Positions 42,889 through 53,366 of a DNA stretch of 64,000 nt are shown here, one piece after another. The translations under genes and the position numbers were made by a program. The number at the start of each line of letters is the position of its first letter. Within the stretch, counting starts at the first letter, position 1. Source of the stretch: Oryzomonas japonica (GTDB lineage: Bacteria; Desulfobacterota; Desulfuromonadia; Geobacterales; Pseudopelobacteraceae); the NCBI RefSeq assembly GCF_008802365.1, contig NZ_VZQZ01000005.1, positions 178,071 through 242,070 of the forward strand. Direction: 5' to 3'. The notes below the pieces were generated by a model that did no database searches, was not told the origin of the DNA, and saw only the letters and a program-made list of their open reading frames with translations.

Positions 42889-45663
42889 TTAGGCCACCGC
42901 CGTTGTGCATTTTGGGCATATGGTGGGATGTGACGTATCTAGTCCCAGCTCCTCGCTGTAACACCAGCAGCGATCGCACTTCTCGCCAGGCGCGGCCGAT
43001 ACCTGCACCCGCAGGCCCGGGAGGGTTTCAGCCGCATAGCTGTCGCCTGCCATGGCGTCAACCAGGGTGACCTTGGAAACGATGAAGATCGCGGCCAACT
43101 CTGTGGCGTATTCCCGGAGGAAGGCCAACAGTTCCGGATCGGCGTTGATGGTCACCCCGGCATCCAGGGAGTGGCCGATGGTCTTGGCCACTCGGGCCTG
43201 CTCCAGAGCCTTGGATACCTCGGCCCGCACCTTCATGATCCGCTCCCAGCGTTCCACCAGCTTGTCGTCCTTCACCTCGGGCTGGAGTGTGGGGAATGCG
43301 GCCAAATGGACGCTGGCCTCGCGCTCGCCCGGCAGGTACTGCCAAGCCTCGTCGGCGGTGAAGGAAAGCACCGGCGCGATCAGGCGCAGCAGGGTGTCCA
43401 AAATCCGGTACATGACGGTCTGGGCGCTGCGCCGTTCCAGAGAATCCTTCTTGCTGGTGTAGACCCGGTCCTTGAGGATATCCAGGTAGAACGAACTCAT
43501 CTCCACGGTGCAGAAGCCGTTCACGGCATGGTAGAGGACGTGAAACTCATACTCGTCGTAGGCGGTCAGCACCTTTTCCTTGAGCAGTTCCAACTGGTGC
43601 AGGGCCCAACGGTCGATCTCCGGCATGTTCGCGTATGCCACGCTGTCCCGGGCCGGGTCGAAGTCGTTGATGTTCCCCAGGATGTACTTACTGGTGTTGC
43701 GGATACGGCGGTAGGACTCTGACAGGCGGCTCAGGATCTCCTGGGAGATGCGGATGTCGTCGCGGTAGTCCTGGGCAGCCACCCACAGGCGCAGGATTTC
43801 GGCGCCGTACTTCTTGATGATCTCTTCCGGGGCCACCACGTTGCCCACCGACTTGCTCATCTTGCGGCCGGAACCGTCCACCACGAAACCGTGGGTCAGG
43901 ACGTTTTTATAGGGGGCGCGGCCGCGGGTGCCGACGCTCTCCAGCAGCGAGGAGTGGAACCAGCCGCGGTGCTGGTCGCTCCCCTCCAGGTACATGTCGG
44001 CCGGCGAGGCCAGCCTGGGGTTGGGTTCCAGTACAGCGGCATGGGAGACGCCCGAATCGAACCACACGTCCAGGATGTCCATCTCCTTCTCGAATTCCGT
44101 TGCCCCGCATTTGGGGCATTTCGTCCCTTCGGGGAGGAGTTGGGCGGCCTCCCAGTCGAACCAGATATCGGCGCTGTGCTGTGTGAAATGATCGGCCACA
44201 TGGTCCATGACCGCGCCGTCGGCCAGGTATTCGCCGCAGGCCTTGCAGGAAAAGGCGGTGATCGGCACGCCCCAAGTGCGCTGGCGGGAGATGCACCAGT
44301 CCGGGCGGTTTTCGATCATGCCGTGGATGCGCTCCTTGCCCCATTTGGGAATCCACTGCACCTGATCGACGGCCTCCAGTGACTTCTTGCGCAGGTCGTT
44401 GGTCTCCATGGAGATGAACCACTGCTCGGTGGCCCGGAAGATGATCGGCTTTTTGCAGCGCCAGCAGTGGGGATAGGAATGGACGATGTCGGCCTGCCCG
44501 AGCAGCGCCCCGACCTCGGTCAGCTTTTCGATCACGGCCGGGTTGGCGGCAAAGACGAACTGGCCGCCGAAGAACTCCACGTTCTGGATATACTTGCCGT
44601 GGTTGTCCACCGGGTTGTAGATATCAAGCCCTTCCTTCAGGCCCAGTTCGTAGTCCTCCTGGCCGTGGCCGGGGGCGGTGTGGACGCAGCCGGTGCCGGC
44701 CTCCAGGGTCACATGCTCGCCCAAAAGGACGATGGAATCCCGATCATAGAAGGGGTGCTTGCAGCGCTTGCGCTCCAGGACGGCCGCCTTGAAGGTGGCG
44801 ATGACCTCCCCCGTCAGGCCGACGGCTTTCAGGAAGCTGTCTTTGAGCCCTTCCGCCACGATCAGAACCCCTTTTTCCGTCTCCAGGGCCACGTAGTCGA
44901 ATTCGGGGTGCAGAGCCACGGCCAAGTTGGCCGGGATGGTCCAGGGGGTCGTGGTCCAGATCACCACGTAGGCCTGCTTGCCGGCCAGGGCCGGGATGGC
45001 GGCGGAAACATCGTCTTGCAGGGCGAAGCGGACGTAGATCGACGGCGAGGTGTGGTCGGCATACTCCACCTCCGCTTCGGCCAGGGCCGTGACGCAGGAG
45101 GAACACCAGTGGACCGGTTTCTTGCCGCGATACAGCCCGCCGCTCTTGGCGAACTTGGCCAACTCCCGCGCGGTCTGCCCTTCGTATGCGTAGTTCATGG
45201 TCAGGTAGGGGGTGTCCCAGTCACCCAACACGCCGAGGCGCTTGAACTCGTCCCGCTGGATGGCGATGAATTTCTCAGCGTATTTCCGGCACTCGCGGCG
45301 CATCTCCAGCTTGGAGATCTCGTGCTTTTTCGAACCCAGGTTCTTTTCCACCTGTAGTTCGATCGGCAGGCCGTGGCAGTCCCAGCCCGGAACGTACGGG
45401 GCGCGGAAGCCCTCCATGCGTTTGCTTTTCAGGATCACGTCCTTGAGAATCTTGTTCAGGGCGTGGCCGATATGAATATGGCCGTTGGCATAGGGAGGGC
45501 CGTCGTGCAGGATGTAGAGCGGCTTGTCCTTGCCGTCTTCCTCCATGCGGGCATACAATCCCTCGGTTTCCCACTTGTTAAGGATTTCCGGCTCCCGCTG
45601 GTTCAGGTTGGCCTTCATGGGAAAGTCGGTTTGGGGCAGATTGAGTGTGTCTTTATAATCCAT
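42889..45663 (-). CDS. ileS: Isoleucyl-tRNA synthetase
   Basis: A class I synthetase of 924 residues. It shows HIGH in DGPPYANGHIHIGHALNK near residue 57, an editing (CP1) domain with VIWTTTPWTIPAN near 230, KMSKS in GRKMSKSVGNV near 596, and a C-terminal zinc finger (CDRCWC and CPKC). Length is normal. A consensus promoter (TTGACA-N17-TACTTT) lies 46-74 bp upstream. I see no T-box motif in the leader. lspA follows. Confidence 0.98.
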   Translation of the reverse strand: MDYKDTLNLPQTDFPMKANLNQREPEILNKWETEGLYARMEEDGKDKPLYILHDGPPYANGHIHIGHALNKILKDVILKSKRMEGFRAPYVPGWDCHGLPIELQVEKNLGSKKHEISKLEMRRECRKYAEKFIAIQRDEFKRLGVLGDWDTPYLTMNYAYEGQTARELAKFAKSGGLYRGKKPVHWCSSCVTALAEAEVEYADHTSPSIYVRFALQDDVSAAIPALAGKQAYVVIWTTTPWTIPANLAVALHPEFDYVALETEKGVLIVAEGLKDSFLKAVGLTGEVIATFKAAVLERKRCKHPFYDRDSIVLLGEHVTLEAGTGCVHTAPGHGQEDYELGLKEGLDIYNPVDNHGKYIQNVEFFGGQFVFAANPAVIEKLTEVGALLGQADIVHSYPHCWRCKKPIIFRATEQWFISMETNDLRKKSLEAVDQVQWIPKWGKERIHGMIENRPDWCISRQRTWGVPITAFSCKACGEYLADGAVMDHVADHFTQHSADIWFDWEAAQLLPEGTKCPKCGATEFEKEMDILDVWFDSGVSHAAVLEPNPRLASPADMYLEGSDQHRGWFHSSLLESVGTRGRAPYKNVLTHGFVVDGSGRKMSKSVGNVVAPEEIIKKYGAEILRLWVAAQDYRDDIRISQEILSRLSESYRRIRNTSKYILGNINDFDPARDSVAYANMPEIDRWALHQLELLKEKVLTAYDEYEFHVLYHAVNGFCTVEMSSFYLDILKDRVYTSKKDSLERRSAQTVMYRILDTLLRLIAPVLSFTADEAWQYLPGEREASVHLAAFPTLQPEVKDDKLVERWERIMKVRAEVSKALEQARVAKTIGHSLDAGVTINADPELLAFLREYATELAAIFIVSKVTLVDAMAGDSYAAETLPGLRVQVSAAPGEKCDRCWCYSEELGLDTSHPTICPKCTTAVA

Positions 45664-45708
45664 GGTGCTGTCTCCTCACAGACTTCTGCTGGTTGTGCAA
45701 ATTTTACA

Positions 45709-45737
45709 AAAGTATCGTGATAGCAGAGAAATGTCAA
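45709..45737 (-). promoter_or_regulatory. ileS promoter
   Basis: On the minus strand TTGACA (45737-45732), a 17-bp spacer and TACTTT (45714-45709). The rest of the divergent ileS-mreB region (45664-45999) shows no further gene or RNA element. Confidence 0.75.
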
Positions 45738-45913
45738 GGAATGCCCTGTGGTTGCCGGACAGATGGCAAATACCGTGCGTCGATTGTCAGTGAAGATATC
45801 GGTGTTAAAATCCAAGCTCATCATCGAGCAAAACTTGGGCGGTGGCCTTCTGGCCCGCAATGTGGAGGGGGGCGCCGAATTCAAGGTTGAAGTCTGAGGA
45901 ACCAGATTCCCCC

Positions 45914-45942
45914 TTGCATTTGCCACCGCCCTCTGCTAGCAT
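45914..45942 (+). promoter_or_regulatory. Candidate mreB promoter
   Basis: TTGCAT (45914-45919), a 17-bp spacer and TAGCAT (45937-45942) lie 58 bp before the mreB start. Both boxes are imperfect. Confidence 0.5.
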
Positions 45943-45948
45943 ATTTAG

Positions 45949-47043
<1,095 letters not shown>

Positions 47044-47084
47044 CCGTGCCGGTCCCAAGGGGCGTGAAGAAACTCTCCATGAGC

Positions 47085-47137
47085 GGGGATGAACAGGACA
47101 GTCAGGATGCGCCGCGAATCGTCGTTCCTGTTCATCC
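47085..47137. repeat. Inverted repeat GGATGAACAGGA / TCCTGTTCATCC
   Basis: A perfect 12-bp inverted repeat (47087-47098 and 47126-47137) in the mreB-glycosyltransferase gap, flanked by CAGGATG and CCTGTTTATCCCTG variants. A related pair (GGATGAATATGATG and TTCATCCCTTTTATCC) lies inside the element at 48855-49036. Confidence 0.7.
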
Positions 47138-47170
47138 TGTTTATCCCTGTTTTCGTCTTACTGTGCTGAC

Positions 47171-48205
47171 ATGACAAATCCCTCCATCGACATAATCGTT
47201 CCGGTCTGGAACAGTCCCTTCGAAACCCGTGCCTGTCTGGCCGCGATCCTCAGACACTCCCCGGGGGCGCGCATGATCATCGTCGACAACGGCAGCAGCC
47301 GGGAAACCGAGCTGATGCTGGAGGAGTTCTCCGAGCCGCTGGGGGAGCAGGGCCTGTTCATGAAGTCCGAGCGCAACATCGGGCTGGTGCCGGCCATCAA
47401 TAGGGGACTGGCGCGTTCCGATGGCGATCTTGCCGTCATCGTCCGGCCGCACGTCCTTGTCACCCCTGGGTGGCTCGACGCCCTCAGGACGGCCGCCCAG
47501 GACGCCTCGGTCGGTATTGTCTCGCCGGTTTTCAGCGGCAGCGGGGCCTCGCAACGCCTTGCCATCAACAGCAGGTACGATTGCCCGTTCATCGAGACCT
47601 TCTCGGTGTCGTTTTCGGCCCTGTTGCTGAAGAGCGAGATGCGTATGCAGACCGGTTGCTTCGACGAGGGGCTGGATAGCGGCGAATGGTGCCTGATCGA
47701 TTATATTCGCCGCGCCTGGAGCAAGGGGTATCGTACCGGTGTTACATCGCGCTCTCGCCTGGTTTGCGGCCAGGAGCCGGTTTTCGGCTCGGACGCGCGG
47801 CGGAAGAGCCAGGCTCGTGTCAGCTGGGAACACTATCGGGAACAGTGGGGCATCAGCCGCCATTACGGCGTTTATTTCGGTGCCGATACGGATGTGGCCG
47901 CCCTTGCCGACGCCATGGAAACTATTCGGGAGGGTTCCCGCCGGGGTCATCGTTTCACCCTGTTGCTGCACCGCCGCCAGGCCCGGGAGTTTCGCCGTTG
48001 CGGCTGGAATTGCCTGCATACCGGCATAGACCAGATTCGGTTGTCCATGCTCATGCCGCACCGGGACCTGGTGCGCAAGATCGGAGCGCTCCGGGAGAGC
48101 GCCCCTGAGATGATCATGGTACGCTGGAATGACGATGCGTCTGCCGCCGGCATGGAAATGGCCATTCCATTCGCCGAGGTGGCCGCCGCACTCAGGAACG
48201 CATGA
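47171..48205 (+). CDS. Glycosyltransferase family 2 protein
   Basis: A 344-residue GT-A type glycosyltransferase. The nucleotide-sugar fold starts with IDIIVPVWNSPFETRACL at residue 6 and has IIVDNGSSRE near 36 and ERNIGLVPAINRGLARSDGD near 67. The metal motif normally DxD reads RPH after VIV, a deviation. The last 100 residues are not typical of GT2 and include a helical, arginine-rich segment. It precedes gmhA, which suggests lipopolysaccharide or capsule assembly. Confidence 0.82.
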   Translation: MTNPSIDIIVPVWNSPFETRACLAAILRHSPGARMIIVDNGSSRETELMLEEFSEPLGEQGLFMKSERNIGLVPAINRGLARSDGDLAVIVRPHVLVTPGWLDALRTAAQDASVGIVSPVFSGSGASQRLAINSRYDCPFIETFSVSFSALLLKSEMRMQTGCFDEGLDSGEWCLIDYIRRAWSKGYRTGVTSRSRLVCGQEPVFGSDARRKSQARVSWEHYREQWGISRHYGVYFGADTDVAALADAMETIREGSRRGHRFTLLLHRRQAREFRRCGWNCLHTGIDQIRLSMLMPHRDLVRKIGALRESAPEMIMVRWNDDASAAGMEMAIPFAEVAAALRNA

Positions 48206-48261
48206 CGAAATAACGAGAAAGGCGCAGTGCCGGGCCGCTGGGCACGGTGCGGAGGTGACTC

Positions 48262-48831
48262 ATGGTAGGAGATGTGAAGGCTCAGTTGCAGGCCCATCGC
48301 GCTTTGTTTGAAGCAATGGAGCGGGATATGGCCCCGTTGATCGCCGAGACGGCGGCCCTGCTTGCCCATACCCTCAAGAGCGGAGGAAAGCTGCTGGTGA
48401 TGGGCAACGGAGGATCAGCCGCCGATGCCCAGCATTTCGCGGCCGAGATCGTCGGGCGCTTCAAGCTGGAGCGTCGCGCTCTGCCTGCCGTGGCGCTCTC
48501 CACCGACACCTCCATCCTGACCGCCGTCGGCAACGACTACGGTTTCGAAGCGATCTTCAGCCGCCAGGTCGAGGCCCTTGCGGCGGCGGACGACGTGGTG
48601 GTCGGTATCTCCACCAGCGGCAACTCCCCTAATGTGCTCAAGGCCTTTCAGGTGGCGCGGGAACGCGGCTGCCGCACCGTCGGCCTCTTGGGGCGCGACG
48701 GCGGGAGCATCAAGGCCGCCTCCGACGTGGCACTGGTGGTTCCCTCCGACGACACCCCCCGCATCCAGGAGGGGCACATCACCATCATCCACATCGTCTG
48801 CGACCTGGTGGAACGGTCGCTGTTCGGGTAA
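48262..48831 (+). CDS. gmhA: GmhA, sedoheptulose 7-phosphate isomerase
   Basis: First enzyme of ADP-heptose synthesis for lipopolysaccharide inner core. The 189 residues carry the SIS domain with [21 protein letters not shown] near residue 47, [19 protein letters not shown] near 78, and [13 protein letters not shown] near 114. It is close to DiaA in fold, but the heptose isomerase motif set fits GmhA better. Gene context (glycosyltransferase upstream) agrees. Confidence 0.92.
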   Translation: MVGDVKAQLQAHRALFEAMERDMAPLIAETAALLAHTLKSGGKLLVMGNGGSAADAQHFAAEIVGRFKLERRALPAVALSTDTSILTAVGNDYGFEAIFSRQVEALAAADDVVVGISTSGNSPNVLKAFQVARERGCRTVGLLGRDGGSIKAASDVALVVPSDDTPRIQEGHITIIHIVCDLVERSLFG

Positions 48832-48854
48832 CTCGGGAAATATTCAAAAACATT

Positions 48855-49036
48855 CCGCCACAGAGACACGGAGACACGGAGAACGTCAAAAGCAGAACCA
48901 TTTTTACAAGGATGAATATGATGAAGGGGATAACACCTGAAATTCTGTTACCAGCAAAATCTTAAAGCCTTTATCTCTGTTCATCCCTTTTATCCCGTAA
49001 ATAAGGTTTTCTCCGTGCCTCTGAGGCTCCGCGGCA
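48855..49036. repeat. CCACAGAGACACGG inverted-repeat element, copy 3 (composite)
   Basis: A 182-bp element with outer arms CCGCCACAGAGACACGGAGA and TCTCCGTGCCTCTGAGGCT...GCGGCAG. It encloses a second inverted repeat related to that at 47085 (GGATGAATATGATG / TTCATCCC). It is longer than copies 1 and 2 by this insertion. It lies between gmhA and the 49065 gene. Confidence 0.8.
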
Positions 49037-49064
49037 GATTGTTTTCAGTAAGAAAGGTTACGCC

Positions 49065-50024
49065 ATGAAGCTCCAGCCCATCGATCTCGCCGCCGTCAAG
49101 ACCTACCCCATCGCCGAGCGCAGGAACAAAGTCTCGCTCGAACGTGATTTTGCCGCTGCCGTGACCCCCGGAATGACCGTTGCCGACCTTTTGGCGGCCA
49201 TGCCCAATCAGTTGGGCGCCGAGAACCTCAATGCGGCCATCAATGCAGTCGTTACGGCCCGCCGCAAGGGGAAACCGGTGGTGATCGCCATCGGCGGCCA
49301 CGTGATCAAATGCGGTCTGCAACCGGTGTTGAAGGCGCTCATCGACGCCGATGTCGTGACGGCGGTGGCCATGAATGGTTCCGCCTCGATCCACGATTAC
49401 GAGATCTCCCTGATCGGCGAGACCAGCGAGGATGTAGGCGCTGTGCTGCACTGCGGCACCTTCGGTATGGCCGAGGAGACCGGGCGCGACATCAACCGGG
49501 CGCTCAAAGCCGGGGTAGCCGCGGGATTGGGTTACGGCGAGGCCCTCGGGCGGTTCATTGTCGAAAACCGCAACCCCCATGCCGGGGCCAGTCTGCTGGC
49601 GGCCTGCCATGCCAAGGGTATTCCTGCCACGGTGCATGTGGCCATGGGCACCGACATCATCCACCAACACCCGGAGGCCGACGGCGCCGTGCTGGGGCAG
49701 GCGACGTTCACCGATTTCCGGCTCTTCGCCTCCGTGGTGGCGACCCTGGGGGACGGCGGGGTCTTCATCAACATCGGCAGCGCCGTGATCATGCCGGAGG
49801 TGTTTCTCAAGGCGCTCTCCATCGCGCAGAACATGGGCTTTCACGTGGACCATTTCACCACCGCCAACTTCGATATGCAGCAACATTACCGCCCGTTGCA
49901 GAACGTGGTCAAGCGGCCGACCGCCGGTGACAGCCGCGGTCTGGCGATTACCGGCCACCACGAAATCATGATTCCGCTCCTGGCGGCGGGGATTCTGGAT
50001 AAAATCGCCTCACGCCGGGACTGA
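49065..50024 (+). CDS. Conserved hypothetical protein, 319 residues, unknown function
   Basis: A soluble protein I cannot assign. It has a Rossmann-like start (VVIAIGGHVIKCGLQPVL near residue 70) and several conserved-looking polar motifs: MNGSASIHDYEISL near 103, GETSEDVGAVLHCGTFGM near 120, and HVAMGTDIIHQHPEADG near 190. The GGHVIK element weakly recalls deoxyhypusine-synthase-like folds, but this is not enough for a call. The His/Asp-rich motifs suggest an enzyme. It lies next to gmhA and is probably transcribed from beyond the repeat element. Confidence 0.75.
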   Translation: MKLQPIDLAAVKTYPIAERRNKVSLERDFAAAVTPGMTVADLLAAMPNQLGAENLNAAINAVVTARRKGKPVVIAIGGHVIKCGLQPVLKALIDADVVTAVAMNGSASIHDYEISLIGETSEDVGAVLHCGTFGMAEETGRDINRALKAGVAAGLGYGEALGRFIVENRNPHAGASLLAACHAKGIPATVHVAMGTDIIHQHPEADGAVLGQATFTDFRLFASVVATLGDGGVFINIGSAVIMPEVFLKALSIAQNMGFHVDHFTTANFDMQQHYRPLQNVVKRPTAGDSRGLAITGHHEIMIPLLAAGILDKIASRRD

Positions 50025-50030
50025 AACAGA

Positions 50031-50058
50031 TTGAATTATTCCGATTTTGTTTTATACT
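50031..50058 (+). promoter_or_regulatory. Candidate promoter of the DUF948-YtxH unit
   Basis: TTGAAT (50031-50036), a 16-bp spacer and TATACT (50053-50058) lie 45 bp before the DUF948 gene. Confidence 0.6.
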
Positions 50059-50102
50059 GTGATGTAGCTTAGAAGGCTTGAAAACGTTAGCCGGAGAAAA
50101 AA

Positions 50103-50498
50103 ATGACCCTGACCGGAATTGTGCTGATCATCATCTCGGCGGCGCTCTGCATCATGGTGCTCGCTTTTATTCCGACGCTGCTGGCCGTGAAGCGGGCGGC
50201 GATCTCGCTGGGGGCGCTGTCGGAAATGGTGCATACGGAGTTGAAACCGGCCCTCCAGGAACTGACCGCGGCTTTGACCGAGTTGAGGGCCGTTGGCGGC
50301 GACGTGGCCGAGCATGCGGACGATGTCAAGCGATTCATGACGGCGCTGGGCGAGACCGGCGATAACCTTAACACCATAAACCGGTCGGTGGGAATGGTTG
50401 CCGGGGTGCTCAGCGCCACCTCGACCTGGGCGATCGGCGCCAAGGTGGCGGGGAAATATCTGCTTGAACGCTATCTCAAAAAACGGGGAGGAAAATGA
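50103..50498 (+). CDS. DUF948-family membrane protein
   Basis: A 131-residue protein with one N-terminal membrane helix (residues 4-28) followed by a long helical region (about 30-105) of the DUF948 (YtxG-like) kind, ending in a basic tail. The function of the family is unknown; in Bacillus it neighbours stress proteins. The stop codon overlaps the following YtxH gene (ATGA). The start ATG follows GGAG at 50094-50097. Confidence 0.85.
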   Translation: MTLTGIVLIIISAALCIMVLAFIPTLLAVKRAAISLGALSEMVHTELKPALQELTAALTELRAVGGDVAEHADDVKRFMTALGETGDNLNTINRSVGMVAGVLSATSTWAIGAKVAGKYLLERYLKKRGGK

Positions 50499-50815
50499 CC
50501 ATGTCTGACGACGAAAAAGGAATTTCCGCAGGAACGGTGATGGTGTCATTTCTGGCCGGAGCGGCTCTCGGCGCCGGACTGGCGTTGCTGTACGCGCCCA
50601 AGAGCGGTAAGGAGATGCGTGAGACCATCGCCGATCTGACCGAAGATGCGGTCGACAAGATCAAGGAATACGCCAAGGACGCCCAGGATAAGATCAAGAC
50701 GGCCATCGAGGACGGTAAGGAAACCCTCGTGGAGAAGAAGTCCATCCTCGCGTCGGCCATCGAAGCCGGCCGGGAAGCGATGCATAAGGAGAAGGAACGT
50801 ACCACCGCCTCCTGA
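50495..50815 (+). CDS. YtxH-domain protein
   Basis: A 106-residue protein with a glycine-rich membrane segment (VSFLAGAALGAGLALLYAPKSG, the YtxH signature) followed by a charged helix (TEDAVDKIKEYAKDAQDKIK and onward). The YtxH family contains stress-induced membrane-anchored proteins of unknown mechanism. Overlap with the DUF948 gene indicates co-translation, a pairing seen in other bacteria. A terminator hairpin follows at 50838. Confidence 0.9.
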   Translation: MTMSDDEKGISAGTVMVSFLAGAALGAGLALLYAPKSGKEMRETIADLTEDAVDKIKEYAKDAQDKIKTAIEDGKETLVEKKSILASAIEAGREAMHKEKERTTAS

Positions 50816-50837
50816 CCTCCAGCGGGAAATCGAAGGG

Positions 50838-50863
50838 AGAAAGCCCACTACGGTGGGCTTTCT
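50838..50863 (+). terminator. Terminator after YtxH, just before the YihY gene
   Basis: Perfect 11-bp stem AGAAAGCCCAC / GTGGGCTTTCT with a TACG loop. The T-tract is short. It ends 15 bases before the YihY start codon, so it may attenuate that gene. Confidence 0.7.
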
Positions 50864-50878
50864 TGTATGGGGAGATCC

Positions 50879-51781
50879 ATGCCGCTTTCGGAGCGTCAGC
50901 GCAGAATAATAACCACGGGCCGGATTCTGGTCCAACGATTCATGGACGACCGCTGTACGACCCACGCCTCGGCGCTGGCCTTCTCCAGCATGCTCTCCAT
51001 CGTGCCTTTTTTAGCCGTGCTCTTCGCCATCTTCAAGGCGCTCAATATGCATGCGGTCCTGGCGCCCATGATCCTTGCCCATGTGGCGGTCGGGTCGCAC
51101 GAGATCGTTACCAGCATGCTGCATTACATCGCCAACACCCACGTGGGATCGTTGGGTGCGGCCGGCCTGATGACCCTGCTGGTGTCGGCCATGGCCATTT
51201 TGGATAGCGTTGAAGACGCTTTCAACCAGATCTGGAACCTCGAACGGGGCAAGCGGCTCCACCACAAATTGCGGGATTATGTAATCGTGATCCTGAGCGT
51301 GCCGCTCCTGATCGCCCTGGCCGTCAGTATTACCAGCAGTCTCCAGCACCAGGGGGTGGTGCAGTGGTTCTTCCGGCTGCCGGTGTTCGGCTACCTGCTC
51401 CTGATGCTGTTCGGGCTGGTCCCCTATCTGAGTAGCTGGATCGCCCTTGTGTTTCTCTATAAGTTCATCCCGAACGTGCAGGTGAGCTTGCGCAATGCCG
51501 TGATAGGCGGGGTGGCGGCCGGCACCGTCTGGCAGGTGGCCCAGTGGGTCTATATCCATTTTCAGGTCGGCGTATCGCGCTATAACGCCATTTACGGTAC
51601 GTTAGCCGTGTTGCCGGTCTTCATGGTCTGGATTTACACCAGTTGGATCATCGTCCTGGCCGGGATGGAATTTGTCAGATATCTTCAGGAGGGCATACCT
51701 GCCCAAACCGCGGACGTGGTGGGCGGCCAGCGGGGCAATAACTCGCAAACGCCCATGGTGCAAGGCTTTCCCCGGGATTGA
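50879..51781 (+). CDS. YihY/BrkB-family inner-membrane protein
   Basis: A 300-residue protein with about six membrane helices. Family features are TTHASALAFSSMLSIVPFLAVLFA near residue 25, NQIWNLERGKR near 120, and the C-terminal TYGTLAVLPVFMVWIYTSW-like block (YNAIYGTLAVLPVF near 237). Members were once annotated as RNase BN; the true role is unknown. GGGGAG lies five bases before the ATG at 50879. A consensus promoter for the next gene overlaps its stop. Confidence 0.92.
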   Translation: MPLSERQRRIITTGRILVQRFMDDRCTTHASALAFSSMLSIVPFLAVLFAIFKALNMHAVLAPMILAHVAVGSHEIVTSMLHYIANTHVGSLGAAGLMTLLVSAMAILDSVEDAFNQIWNLERGKRLHHKLRDYVIVILSVPLLIALAVSITSSLQHQGVVQWFFRLPVFGYLLLMLFGLVPYLSSWIALVFLYKFIPNVQVSLRNAVIGGVAAGTVWQVAQWVYIHFQVGVSRYNAIYGTLAVLPVFMVWIYTSWIIVLAGMEFVRYLQEGIPAQTADVVGGQRGNNSQTPMVQGFPRD

Positions 51782-51806
51782 CTTTCCTTGGCAACTCCTT
51801 TATAAT
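51778..51806 (+). promoter_or_regulatory. Promoter of the MltD-like gene
   Basis: TTGACT (51778-51783), a 17-bp spacer and TATAAT (51801-51806). The -35 overlaps the YihY stop codon. Confidence 0.85.
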
Positions 51807-51842
51807 TTCATAACTTTATCAAACTCTGCGTCGGAACTCAGT

Positions 51843-53366
51843 ATGACGGCGCGACACCACGGCGCTGTGTCCATCGGGAAACGTGTGAAACATATCGTTA
51901 TTGCCATAGCCCTTGTAGCGTGCTCCCTTCCGGCAGGCGCTACGGAGCCGGTCCAGCCTCTGCTGACCGAGTTGACCAGCCCCGCTGTTCCGGCGTTGCC
52001 CGCATTGGAACAGGTGGCGCTCGTCCCACGCGACGAGTTGACGGACGAGGAGGAGCCGCAGCAGCAGGACGCGAGTGAACTCTTTACCCTTGAGGAACTC
52101 AAGGATAAAGGAAGCGACGCTGCCGAACTGACGCTGCCCGATGTTGATCTGCCCCAGGCGGACATCCCCCTGGCCCTCAACAGCAAGGTCGAATATTTCC
52201 TCACCTATTTCCAGACCAGGGGAAAGCAATCCTTCTCCCGCTGGCTCTCCCGTTCGTCCCGCTACATCCCCATGATGAAAGAGATTCTCAAGCGCGAGGG
52301 GATGCCGGAAGACTTGGTCTACGTGGCCATGATCGAGAGCGGTTTCCATCTGCAGGCCCGTTCGGTGGCCAATGCCGTGGGGCCGTGGCAGTTTATCTCC
52401 GGCACCGGCCGGCGTTATTCCCTGCGTATCGACCAGTGGATTGACGAGCGCAAGGACCCGCTCAAGGCCACGGTTGCCGCCGCCCTGTACCTGAAAGAAC
52501 TCTACGGCATGTTCAATGGCGACTGGTATCTGGCCGCCGCCGGCTATAACGCCGGTGAAAACAAGATACTGCGCGCCATCAGCATGTACAATACCAGCGA
52601 CTTTTGGGAACTTTCCCGCGGTTCCTATCTCAAACGCGAGACAAAAGAATATGTCCCCAAGCTGCTGGCCGCGGCCATAATTGCCAAGGACCCCGCCCGC
52701 TACGGCTTTTCCGATGTGGCCTACCTGTCGCCGATTGAGTTCGATATCGTCAAGATCCCCTCGCGCACCGATCTGGAATTGGTGGCCAAACTGACCGGCA
52801 CGACCTACGAGACGATCAAGGAACTGAATCCGGATCTGCGCCATTGGTCCACTCCTCCCAATTACCCCGACTATGAACTCAAGGTACCCAAGGGGACAAA
52901 GCTGCAGTTCGATGCCGCTTACAGCAAGGTCCCCGAGGACCGGCGCTACACTGAAAAGGAGCTTTACACCCACTATCACGCCCGCAAAAAAGATTCGCTC
53001 AAGGGGATCGCCCGCCGGTACAGCACGACCCCGGATGCGCTGGCCGAATTGAACGGGCTCTCCAAGAAGAGCCGTATTGCCGGCAAGACGCTGGTTGTTC
53101 CGGCCCGGCAGACGGTCGATTTCAGCCATGAGGGGCGTTCCGCCGCCACCGCCGGTACTGCGAAGGGCGGCTATGCGAAGTACTATACCGTGAAGAAGGG
53201 CGATACCTTGACGTCTCTCGCCAAGCGTTTCAACGTCTCCTCCAAGCTCCTCTCGGTCTGGAACAACCTGAAGGTCAGGGTTGCCCTGAAGCCGGGACGG
53301 CGCATCATCATCGCCAAGTTTATCGAAAAGAACGGGGAAATGGTACCTGAAGTACGGAAAAGCTGA
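51843..53366 (+). CDS. mltD: MltD-like membrane-bound lytic transglycosylase with LysM repeats
   Basis: A 507-residue exported enzyme that cleaves peptidoglycan glycan strands. A signal peptide (cleavage near AGA, about residue 34) and an acidic linker precede the SLT domain (about 115-290). The catalytic Glu lies in AMIESGFHLQARSVANAVGPWQF (near residue 165), with AAGYNAGENKI near 235. Three LysM-like segments follow, near 305, 380 and 445, the last being YYTVKKGDTLTSLAKRFNV. No lipobox is evident, unlike E. coli MltD. The ATG at 51843 gives the signal peptide. Confidence 0.93.
   Translation: MTARHHGAVSIGKRVKHIVIAIALVACSLPAGATEPVQPLLTELTSPAVPALPALEQVALVPRDELTDEEEPQQQDASELFTLEELKDKGSDAAELTLPDVDLPQADIPLALNSKVEYFLTYFQTRGKQSFSRWLSRSSRYIPMMKEILKREGMPEDLVYVAMIESGFHLQARSVANAVGPWQFISGTGRRYSLRIDQWIDERKDPLKATVAAALYLKELYGMFNGDWYLAAAGYNAGENKILRAISMYNTSDFWELSRGSYLKRETKEYVPKLLAAAIIAKDPARYGFSDVAYLSPIEFDIVKIPSRTDLELVAKLTGTTYETIKELNPDLRHWSTPPNYPDYELKVPKGTKLQFDAAYSKVPEDRRYTEKELYTHYHARKKDSLKGIARRYSTTPDALAELNGLSKKSRIAGKTLVVPARQTVDFSHEGRSAATAGTAKGGYAKYYTVKKGDTLTSLAKRFNVSSKLLSVWNNLKVRVALKPGRRIIIAKFIEKNGEMVPEVRKS

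Noticed and set aside
45664..45900. T-box leader for ileS
   Set aside because: No T-box sequence or specifier-like structure was found in the ileS leader, which instead has a simple consensus promoter.
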